From HyVt-443 sp964544655 (GTDB lineage Bacteria; Pseudomonadota; Gammaproteobacteria; Chromatiales; Chromatiaceae), in assembly GCA_964544655.1 (NCBI GenBank), contig CAZJCM010000004.1, positions 30,056 through 94,055 on the forward strand: a DNA stretch of 64,000 nt, read 5' to 3'. Below the pieces are notes generated by a model that was given only the letters and a program-made list of their open reading frames with translations, did no database searches and was not told the DNA's origin. Position 1 is the stretch's first letter, and every line of letters begins with the position of its first letter. This document shows, in pieces, positions 7,605-14,515 of the stretch. The position numbers and the translations under genes were made by a program.

Positions 7605-10073
7605 ATGCCACTATACCGTTCGATCGCAGTATCGTTATGCCTGTTAGGCACATCGGCGCTGTTGGCTGTGCCTGATACTGTACAGGCAGGTGACAAATTC
7701 AAGATCAAAGAGGCCAAATGGGATCATGAGAAAGGCCGTCTGAAAGTAAAGGGAAAGGGCAAGAAGAATAAGACTATAACTCTGATGTATGCCGCGAACC
7801 ATGTCGTCATCGCTTCCGACTCTACGGATGAAGATGAGTGGAAATTCAAGGTCAGTGGCCTCGATCCGGTACCCTGTGAGGTCAGGGTCGAGCAATCGGA
7901 TGGGAAGGCTGCCGAGAAGAAGGTAAAGGGTGCGCCTGACAATTGCGATGTGTCAGGCGGAGGTGGTGGTAATGGCGGCGGCAGTGGCGGTGGAACCACA
8001 CCACCACCTACGGCATCGGCCTACACTGTGCTGGCGGCCAATGATCTGGGTATGCACTGTGCCGATACCGATTACCGTGTGTTCAGTATCCTGCCGCCGT
8101 ACAATGTGTTGAATGCACAGGTACTGCTTCGTGGCAAGGAGCCGCAACTGATGACGCCGGCAGACGGTGTGACAGTGACCTACCGCGCTATACCTTCGGA
8201 TATCGTCGACCTGAACGACCCTTCGCTGCCGCCACTAGCCAGTGATTCCATCACTTCGACCAGCCAGAACAGTGGATCGATATTCAAAGGAAATTTCTGG
8301 GATCTGGATGTCAATGGTGACCCCATAGGATTTCTCGCCTATCAGCCGTTATATCCTCCACAGGTCCTGGCGGCGTTTCCATTCGAATCGGATCTGGGCC
8401 TGCCGGCACCGAACCTGGAACGGCTCTATCTGGGGGATGGTGTGTTATCGGCCGAACAATCCGCCATGCCAGGCATCCTGCAGCCATACAATGCCAATGA
8501 TCCACAGCCGTTTCATGGCTATGTGCAGGATCTGCCATTCTTCGTGAACTTCCCGTTTGGTTATACGGTGAGTAATTTCCAACGCTATACCGCAGAAGGG
8601 ATACCGGCCCTGCCGACCGATGATATGGGCCGTAACAATGCCTACCCCATGATGCGGGTGGAGGCCAGAGATGGTAACGGCAATGTGTTGGCTGCGGTGG
8701 ACACGGTCGTTCCCGTGGCGTCGGAGGCCGATTGTGCAATTTGCCATGCGAGCCAGAACGTATGTGACTTCGACACGACCGGCACGCTGGTCTGCGACGA
8801 CATTGCCAACGCCAATTACGGCAGTGTGAATTTCATCGAGGATGCGGCTCAGGTGATTGGTGATACGCCGGAGCAGAAGGTGATCAACGCAGCCAAGATC
8901 AATATCCTGAAGCTGCATGATTTCAAGCACGGCACCATGATTGCCGGAACCGAGCCGGATGGCCGCTTTGCCGATGGCACCACGCCCAATGTGGTCTGTG
9001 CAACCTGCCACTATTCCCCGGCGCTGGATCTGGCCCATCTGGGACCGAATGATGACAATGGCAAGGAACAGACCCGGCACATCAGTATGTCCCGGGCGAT
9101 GCACGGCTTCCATGGCTCGTTGCCAACGGTCAATCCGGCCGACTACGGCAACCTGTTCCCGACCATGCCGTTGCCGGGTGAACGGACTGCGCAACAGCAG
9201 GAGGAGGTGCTGCAGGAGACCTGTTACAACTGTCATCCCGGCAAGCGCACCAAGTGTCTGCGCGGCGCGATGAGTGATGCCGGCATCGTCTGCCAGGATT
9301 GTCATGGCCAGTTGACTCAGGTGGGGGATGATTTCACCGAGGGTCTGCCCGCTGCCGGTTTTCCTGGCGGAGCCGATCTCACCAAACGTGTGCCCTGGGC
9401 GTCAGAACCGAAATGCCAGTCCTGTCATGTGGGTGACGTATTGCAGGTGGAGCAGCTGGCAGTGGCCGGTATGTTGACCGATACTCTGATCAATGGGCAG
9501 GACAAGGCAGGCAACCCGGATGGGCTACGCCTGCAGCTGGCGTATGCGGTAAGCGACCACAAGAGTCGTGGTGGAACTGATGATCTGGCCCTGCTGGACT
9601 TCAAGGATTCACGCTTTGCGGCAAATCAGGAACTCTATCGTCTCAGTGGTGGCAAGGATAACCTGGGCAAGGGGCATGAGGGATTGAGCTGTGAGGGTTG
9701 CCATGGCAGTACCCATGCTATCTGGCCAAACGGAAATCCATGGGCCAACGATAACAAGACGGCCGTTGGGTTGCAGGGGCATACAGGGTCTATTACCGAA
9801 TGTTCTACCTGTCACGAGGGCGATCTCGGCGTCACTCTGGAAGGTCCACACGGCATGCATCCGGTGGGTGATACCACTTTTGCCCGGGATCATGAGAAGC
9901 TGGCGGAGAAGGATAAAAATGCCTGTCGTGCCTGCCACGGTGTCAATGGTGAGGGCAGTGTGCTTTCACGCACCGCGGCAGACCGGATCCTGAAAAGTGA
10001 TGATCAGGGCATGATCAACCTGGCCAAAGGAACACCGGTGACCTGTTCTACCTGTCATGAGAATAAGCTGTAA
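7605..10073 (+). CDS. Exported nine-haem c-type cytochrome
   Basis: Protein of 822 residues with a Sec signal peptide (cleavage likely after VQA, residue 28). A beta-rich N-terminal domain follows (about 29-125), then a Gly-rich linker GGGGGNGGGSGGG and a large unfamiliar domain beginning AYTVLAANDLGMHCADTDYR. Nine CxxCH haem sites lie in the C-terminal half, with first Cys at about 377, 465, 540, 563, 604, 696, 733, 774 and 814. The last motif is eight residues from the C-terminus. No transmembrane anchor is seen, so it is probably periplasmic or secreted. I chose 7605 over the ATG at 7569 because it gives a clean signal peptide and GGGAGA lies 7 bp upstream. Role inferred: electron transfer; I do not recognise a named family. 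Confidence 0.88.
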   Translation: MPLYRSIAVSLCLLGTSALLAVPDTVQAGDKFKIKEAKWDHEKGRLKVKGKGKKNKTITLMYAANHVVIASDSTDEDEWKFKVSGLDPVPCEVRVEQSDGKAAEKKVKGAPDNCDVSGGGGGNGGGSGGGTTPPPTASAYTVLAANDLGMHCADTDYRVFSILPPYNVLNAQVLLRGKEPQLMTPADGVTVTYRAIPSDIVDLNDPSLPPLASDSITSTSQNSGSIFKGNFWDLDVNGDPIGFLAYQPLYPPQVLAAFPFESDLGLPAPNLERLYLGDGVLSAEQSAMPGILQPYNANDPQPFHGYVQDLPFFVNFPFGYTVSNFQRYTAEGIPALPTDDMGRNNAYPMMRVEARDGNGNVLAAVDTVVPVASEADCAICHASQNVCDFDTTGTLVCDDIANANYGSVNFIEDAAQVIGDTPEQKVINAAKINILKLHDFKHGTMIAGTEPDGRFADGTTPNVVCATCHYSPALDLAHLGPNDDNGKEQTRHISMSRAMHGFHGSLPTVNPADYGNLFPTMPLPGERTAQQQEEVLQETCYNCHPGKRTKCLRGAMSDAGIVCQDCHGQLTQVGDDFTEGLPAAGFPGGADLTKRVPWASEPKCQSCHVGDVLQVEQLAVAGMLTDTLINGQDKAGNPDGLRLQLAYAVSDHKSRGGTDDLALLDFKDSRFAANQELYRLSGGKDNLGKGHEGLSCEGCHGSTHAIWPNGNPWANDNKTAVGLQGHTGSITECSTCHEGDLGVTLEGPHGMHPVGDTTFARDHEKLAEKDKNACRACHGVNGEGSVLSRTAADRILKSDDQGMINLAKGTPVTCSTCHENKL

Positions 10074-10083
10074 TAGGTAATTT

Positions 10084-10107
10084 CTCTGGCACAGGGAGGT
10101 GCCAGAG
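10084..10107 (+). terminator. Hairpin after the nonahaem cytochrome gene
   Basis: A perfect 9-bp stem (CTCTGGCAC / GTGCCAGAG) with a 6-base loop begins 11 bp after the cytochrome stop codon. It is followed by GTTTCTC, a weak T-tract, so it may be an intrinsic terminator or an mRNA 3' stabilising hairpin. Confidence 0.6.
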
Positions 10108-10598
10108 GTTTCTCATCAAAACTACTCGCAATGTAACCGCACATGCTGTAGGAGCGCCGCCCTGGCGCGAATGATACTGGACCGGATTCACTGTGGGGGA
10201 GACCGCTTCTGCAGATCTGTTTACTGGCCGAGCCTGTTATTGCCTGAACACCCAATCCATACAGTTTTCAGCTTGAATTCAGCTCCATGAAATATGCTGT
10301 GATCCGATTTACCAGCCCGGCCATGTAATCTATCTGCCTACGCTGTAGGCGTGGTGCCTCGTCGTGAGTGACACGGTGGTCAGACCCACTACTGAAACGC
10401 ACATCTGTAGATCCAGAAGCTGGCCAAGTCAATCATATCGGATTTGAATCCGACAGATTCCCGGCTATATGGAAATTCTCACCAGACCTATGGGCATGAC
10501 TGCGAATTTTTATTACGCTATCCAAGATCAATATGCATCCACTTTGAACCCACGGATTCAGGTTGGAGCTGAATGAAAACAGGGTATCAGGAGTATCA
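10108..10598. other. Long intergenic region with palindromes and a REP-like element
   Basis: About 490 bp without a supportable gene. A REP-like palindrome (GTAGGAGCG with a GCGCC/GGCGC stem) is at 10148-10173. Smaller perfect palindromes are at 10334-10348 (CCTAC/GTAGG) and at 10440-10455 (CGGATT/AATCCG). Two related arms, about 10263-10291 and 10555-10581, are inverted copies of GTTTTCA...TTCAGCTCC and enclose most of the region, which could be a decayed insertion. The promoter for the following dihaem cytochrome must lie here but I could not pick it out. Confidence 0.5.
10148..10173. repeat. REP-like extragenic palindrome
   Basis: The stretch starts GTAGGAGCG, has a GCGCC-GCCCT-GGCGC stem-loop and ends CGAATG. 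This matches the general shape of REP elements in Pseudomonas and Xanthomonas relatives (GTAGGAGCG head plus hairpin). Only one copy was noticed in the window, so membership in a genomic REP family is inferred. Confidence 0.45.
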
Positions 10599-11096
10599 AT
10601 GATGAATAACAGGTTGTTTTGTATGGTGCTGGGTGGCCTGGTCCTGGTGGGCTCCAGCTCTTCTTTCTCCGCAGATGGGCAGGGTTCAGGTGGTGCTCTG
10701 GCATCTGGCGTTGGCGCGGTTGACAGTGAGCCTTACCGGCAGGAGTGTGGCAAGTGCCATGTCCCGTATCCTGCCGGTCTCCTGCCTGCGCTTTCTTGGG
10801 AGAAGATGATGATGGGCTTGCAGGATCATTTCGGGCAGGCGGTGAAACTATCGCCTCAGTCTGAGCGGGCAATCTACAGTTATCTCCTGACCAACGCGGC
10901 CGGGCGGGTCAGTTACCGTGTCTCAGACAGCATCATGAGCACTCTGGGCAGCAATCCTGCGCCATTGCGTGTCACTGAAATTCCCTATTTCAGACAGCGC
11001 CATGCAGAGCTAAAGGATGCGGCAGCACTCGGTGCCTGCGATAACTGTCATGGGAAGATGGAGACCGGGGATTTCAGCGTCACTGGAAGTGAGTGA
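10599..11096 (+). CDS. Dihaem cytochrome c (DHC-type)
   Basis: Exported protein of 165 residues with a signal peptide ending near SFSA (residue 25). It has two haem sites: CGKCH at residue 50 and CDNCH at residue 147. Between them is the conserved stretch HVPYPAGLLPALSWEKMMMGL followed shortly by DHFGQ, typical of the dihaem cytochrome c (DHC) family. In Rhodobacter that family passes electrons to a partner haem protein. AGGAG at 10589-10593 supports ATG at 10599, or at 10602. The gene overlaps the following PepSY gene by 4 bp, so the two are an operon. It is the second multihaem gene in this block. Confidence 0.9.
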   Translation: MMNNRLFCMVLGGLVLVGSSSSFSADGQGSGGALASGVGAVDSEPYRQECGKCHVPYPAGLLPALSWEKMMMGLQDHFGQAVKLSPQSERAIYSYLLTNAAGRVSYRVSDSIMSTLGSNPAPLRVTEIPYFRQRHAELKDAAALGACDNCHGKMETGDFSVTGSE

Positions 11097-11398
11097 AGCA
11101 AGTGCTCCGTATCCGGCTCATGATACCCATCTTGCTGTTTTCTGCCGTGATAATGGCAGATGATGAGGTTGATTACCTGGAGGCCCGGCAGCTGGTGAAG
11201 GCGGGGGTCATCCTGCCTCTGGCGCAGGTGCTGCGCCAGCTGGAGCGCCCGGTAGGCCGGGTGTTGGAGGTAGAGCTGGAGCATAAAGGCAACGGCTATC
11301 GCTATGAAATCGAGCTCCTCGACCGGCACGGTCAGGTATGGGAGCTGAAGGTGGATGCTGTCAGTGGCAGGCTGTTGAAACAAGAGCAGGAGGATTGA
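11093..11398 (+). CDS. PepSY-domain periplasmic protein
   Basis: Small exported protein (101 residues) with a signal peptide through about residue 22 (ILLFSAVIMA). A single PepSY-like domain follows: an N-terminal helix (EARQLVKAGVILPLAQVL) then beta strands ending GQVWELKVDAVSGRLLK. PepSY modules occur in periplasmic regulators or inhibitors and next to cytochrome or reductase genes. The GTG start overlaps the dihaem cytochrome stop (GTGA). It converges with the EnvZ-like kinase gene. A partner role for the dihaem cytochrome or the neighbouring sensor is inferred only from position. Confidence 0.85.
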   Translation: MKQVLRIRLMIPILLFSAVIMADDEVDYLEARQLVKAGVILPLAQVLRQLERPVGRVLEVELEHKGNGYRYEIELLDRHGQVWELKVDAVSGRLLKQEQED

Positions 11399-11475
11399 GA
11401 ATGCGCCTGCTGCCGGTCGGGCTCATAACCCAACAGTTGCATCAGAAGGCGGATGAAATAGCATGCCTTCCTATG

Positions 11476-11489
11476 CCGCCCAAAGGCGG
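11476..11489. terminator. Small hairpin between convergent genes
   Basis: CCGCC-CAAA-GGCGG stem-loop in the 133-bp gap between the converging PepSY and kinase genes. It has no clear T-run on either side, so it is only a weak candidate for a bidirectional terminator. Confidence 0.3.
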
Positions 11490-11531
11490 TGGGTACAGCC
11501 TCCTGTCCGGGACTTTGAAAACAGGTTGAGA

Positions 11532-12866
11532 TCAGCCGCAATGGGAGATAGGACCGCGAGGTATTCTCAGGATGGCATCAGTCCCTCCGGCATGGTTTTG
11601 TTCCAGCTTGACCGACCAGTGGTTCACCGCTGCAAGTTGACTGACGATGGCCAGTCCCAGTCCGCTGCCACCGGTTTTTCTGCTGCGTGACTCTTCTACC
11701 CTGAAAAAGGGTTCGAATACTTTATTTCTCAACGCCTCAGGGATGCCATCTCCCTGATCGGAAATGGTGATGCGGACGCATTCCGGATTGCAGCGAACGT
11801 CGATGACAACCGCCTTGCCGTTGCCGTAGCGTATGGCGTTGTCCAGCAGGTTGGCCAACACTCTGCGCAGTGCGACGGTGGATATCTGCAAACTGCATTT
11901 TCCCTGGTGCTTCAACACGAGTTCAATCGATGAAGGTTGATAGTCCATGATCAACTGCTGCAGAAACCCTGGAAATTCACAAATTTCGGTATCCTGCCGG
12001 TCAAGTCCTCTGGACAACTCCATCACCTGGGTTATCAGGCGGTCCATTTCATCCAGATCCCGCTGTATCTGTTGGCGTAGCACAGGGTCGGTATCATCGG
12101 GGAGCATCTCCGTCACCAGTGAGAGATGGGTCAGTGGTGTGCGCATGTCGTGGGAGACCCCGGCCAGCAGAACTGTCCGGCCCGCCAGCAGACGTTTCAG
12201 TTTGCTGACCATATGGTTGAATCCTGTGGCCAGAGTGGCGATCTCCCTCGGGCCCTGCTCCGGCATCGGAGCAGGGAAGTGACCAGCAGCCACCTGCTCC
12301 ACGCCGTCTGCCAACCGGGACAGGGGTTTGATCAAACGATGCACCAGCAGGGACGATGTCAGCAGGATGAACAGGGTGGCGAAGATGAAGATGATGAAAG
12401 CGGCAGTGGGGGCCTGATTGACCAGGCGATCCTTGGGGAATCCGATACGCAACATCCTCCCGGCCATCGGGATGTGGAACCAGTACCAGCCGTCCCAGTC
12501 AGGCAATGTGCCGGCGGGCACCTGCTGCTCGAGACGATGTTCCAGGGCGTCCTTGAGGAACAGGATATAAGGCAGATTGCTCTCACCGAGGGGTTTGCCG
12601 TCTGCCTTGGATATGTCCGTCAGAAATAACTGATGGCTGCGATACAGCTCTTGCTCGAAATCGTCCCTGGTAGTGGGGGGGAGTTCGGCCCAGGTCTGGG
12701 CACTCAATACCATCAATGCCGCCAGGTCTTCCGTCGAGCGTTCGGCGACTGGCAGCAGGATATAACGCATGGTGACACCCATTACCAATACCAGGAACAG
12801 GATCAGTGCTATGGAGAGGGTCAGGCTGGCCTGGCCGAACAGGGTGCGGGGCAGGAGCCGGGTCAA
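11532..12866 (-). CDS. envZ: EnvZ-type sensor histidine kinase
   Basis: Inner-membrane kinase (444 residues) paired with the OmpR homologue upstream on the same strand; the genes overlap by 4 bp. Helices at about 12-36 and 156-176 flank a periplasmic region of about 120 residues. HAMP follows (HRLIKPLSRLADGVEQVAAG). The phospho-acceptor box is LLAGVSHDMRTPLTHLSL with His239, and the ATPase motifs are LLDNAIRYGNG, DQGDGIP and GGSGLGLAIV. The family senses osmolarity and cytoplasmic conditions in enterics; here the target genes may differ. It converges on the dihaem cytochrome/PepSY pair. Confidence 0.92.
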   Translation of the reverse strand: MTRLLPRTLFGQASLTLSIALILFLVLVMGVTMRYILLPVAERSTEDLAALMVLSAQTWAELPPTTRDDFEQELYRSHQLFLTDISKADGKPLGESNLPYILFLKDALEHRLEQQVPAGTLPDWDGWYWFHIPMAGRMLRIGFPKDRLVNQAPTAAFIIFIFATLFILLTSSLLVHRLIKPLSRLADGVEQVAAGHFPAPMPEQGPREIATLATGFNHMVSKLKRLLAGRTVLLAGVSHDMRTPLTHLSLVTEMLPDDTDPVLRQQIQRDLDEMDRLITQVMELSRGLDRQDTEICEFPGFLQQLIMDYQPSSIELVLKHQGKCSLQISTVALRRVLANLLDNAIRYGNGKAVVIDVRCNPECVRITISDQGDGIPEALRNKVFEPFFRVEESRSRKTGGSGLGLAIVSQLAAVNHWSVKLEQNHAGGTDAILRIPRGPISHCG

Positions 12867-13582
12867 CTACTGCTGCCTCCGGTTGGATCGAACAGATAGC
12901 CCTCGCCCCAGATGGTGCGGATATAGGCCGGTTCCGCCGGATTTTTCTCTATCTTCTTGCGCAGCCGTGTGATGCGCACGTCGATACTGCGGTCGAACGG
13001 GTCCCGGTCGTACCCCTTCAGCTGGGTCAGCAACTGATCCCGGTCGAGGACCCGGTGGGGACGCTGTAGAAACAGGGTGAGCAGGTCGTACTCGCCACTG
13101 GTAAGAGGGATCTCTATGCCATCGCGGGTCAGCCTGTGGCTTTCCTGATCGAGCCTGAAGGGGCCAAAGGCCATCATCTGGGCACTGTTGTTTTCTATCG
13201 TGCCGTTGGCCGATGGCCGGCGCAAGACCGCTTTTATCCGCGCCAGCAGCTCTCTGGGATTGAATGGCTTGGGAAGGTAGTCGTCGGCGCCCATTTCCAG
13301 ACCGATGATGCGGTCGATCTCATCTCCCCGTGCGGAAAGGATGATCATCGGCAGTTGCTGTTCTGTCCTGAGCCGACGGGCGATGGACAGCCCATCCTCC
13401 CCAGGCAGCATCAGATCAAGGATCAACAGGTCAACCTGCTCTCCACTGTCCAGAAATGCGTCCATCTCCCGGCCATCTGCCACCGCTGAAACGGAAAACC
13501 CCTGCTCACCAAGATATCGGGTAAGCAGATGGCGCAGATCAGGGTCGTCATCAACGATGAGTATGTGGTTGTTTGATTCCAT
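12863..13582 (-). CDS. ompR: OmpR-family response regulator
   Basis: Regulator of 239 residues very close to E. coli OmpR along its length. Shared blocks include LDLMLPGEDGLSIARRLR, IGLEMGADDYLPKPFNPREL, LARIKAVLRR, LTSGEYDLL, RSIDVRITRLRKKIE and a C-terminal IRTIWGEGYLF. The acidic pocket is VDDD and the phospho-acceptor is Asp56. The winged-helix domain spans about 135-236. It is transcribed away from elbB, and the 279-bp gap between them contains a GTTAC direct repeat of OmpR-site spacing. Assignment to OmpR is strong; regulon is unknown. Confidence 0.93.
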   Translation of the reverse strand: MESNNHILIVDDDPDLRHLLTRYLGEQGFSVSAVADGREMDAFLDSGEQVDLLILDLMLPGEDGLSIARRLRTEQQLPMIILSARGDEIDRIIGLEMGADDYLPKPFNPRELLARIKAVLRRPSANGTIENNSAQMMAFGPFRLDQESHRLTRDGIEIPLTSGEYDLLTLFLQRPHRVLDRDQLLTQLKGYDRDPFDRSIDVRITRLRKKIEKNPAEPAYIRTIWGEGYLFDPTGGSSS

Positions 13583-13795
13583 ATGTCCACGACTTGTTCA
13601 GCGGCTGTTTAAACCCAGAACCAATAATACACCTGACTCCGGGCGACCACGAGTGGGGCTTCCCGCAAGGAGGACATGATGATTGTGATCGATCGTTAGA
13701 TCTTCCCGGCCCCTCTGTGGTTTGTTCATCCGAATCGATGATGAGTATTATAGGGGGCGGTTGTTTCTTCCATGTTTCCGCGGGTAGCGGAAATT

Positions 13796-13811
13796 GTTAC
13801 AGAGTGTTACG
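13796..13811 (+). promoter_or_regulatory. Candidate OmpR-type direct repeat
   Basis: GTTAC-AGAGT-GTTAC is a direct repeat with a 10-bp period, located 50 bp before elbB and about 210 bp from the ompR start. OmpR binds tandem 10-bp half-sites resembling GTTACA-N4-GTTACA; this copy differs by one base. The site is inferred from shape and from ompR being adjacent. Confidence 0.45.
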
Positions 13812-13861
13812 GGGCGCGGAATGTATCTGCGGTGGTTGCAAGAGCAGTGGAGGTGAATGCG

Positions 13862-14515
13862 ATGAGTGAAAAGCGAGTGGCCGTAGTGCTGTCCGGTTGC
13901 GGTGTATACGATGGCGCGGAAATCCATGAGTCGGTGCTGACCCTGCTGGCGCTGGATCGTCAGGGAGTGGCCTATCACTGTTTTGCGCCGGATATTCCGC
14001 AGCATCATGTGATCAATCACCTCAATGGACAGGAGATGGATGAGACGCGGAATGTGCTGGTGGAGTCCGCCCGCATAGCGCGGGGTGACATCACGCCGTT
14101 GTCGGAACTCGACCCCGATGCCTTCGATGCGCTGGTGTTTCCTGGCGGTTTTGGGGTGGCGAAGAATCTTTCCACGCTCGCCTTCGATGGTCCCGACTGC
14201 CGGGTCGATGCAGATGTGGAGCGGGTGGTGCTGGGGATGGCAGAGCGAAAAAAACCCATCGTCGCCCTCTGCATTGCGCCGGCGGTGATGGCAAAGATTC
14301 TGCAAGGGGCGCGGGTCACCATTGGCAATGATCCGGGGACAGTACAGGCAATCGAGGCGATGCAGGGGCAGCATCAGCAGGCCGGGCATGGCGAGGTGGT
14401 TGTGGATGAGCGTTATAACCTGATCACCACCCCCTGTTATATGCTCGATGCCTCGATCAGTCAGATTGCGCAGGGGGCGGAAAACGCCGTTGCGGCGCTG
14501 CTTACGCGGATCTAG
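13862..14515 (+). CDS. elbB: ElbB, isoprenoid biosynthesis-associated glyoxalase-like protein
   Basis: Protein of 217 residues in the class I glutamine amidotransferase-like (DJ-1/PfpI) superfamily. Start MSEKRVAVVLSGCGVYDGAEIHE, nucleophile-elbow region PIVALCIAPAVMAKIL and the tail PCYMLDASISQIAQGAE match E. coli ElbB (GlxIII-like, linked to isoprenoid synthesis and weak glyoxalase activity). GGAGGTGA at 13849-13856 fixes the ATG at 13862, although the frame is open further upstream. It ends inside the converging ABC transporter gene, 14-bp overlap. A possible OmpR site lies in its leader. Confidence 0.93.
   Translation: MSEKRVAVVLSGCGVYDGAEIHESVLTLLALDRQGVAYHCFAPDIPQHHVINHLNGQEMDETRNVLVESARIARGDITPLSELDPDAFDALVFPGGFGVAKNLSTLAFDGPDCRVDADVERVVLGMAERKKPIVALCIAPAVMAKILQGARVTIGNDPGTVQAIEAMQGQHQQAGHGEVVVDERYNLITTPCYMLDASISQIAQGAENAVAALLTRI

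Noticed and set aside
11416..11431. Sixteen bases identical to the anticodon arm of initiator tRNA-Met (GTCGGGCTCATAACCC)
   Set aside because: No acceptor, D or T arms can be folded around it, so it is not a tRNA; with one short match a chance event or a tiny att remnant cannot be told apart.
11401..11529. Short plus-strand frame after the PepSY gene
   Set aside because: 42 codons, no ribosome-binding site, no recognisable similarity, and it spans the hairpin between convergent genes.
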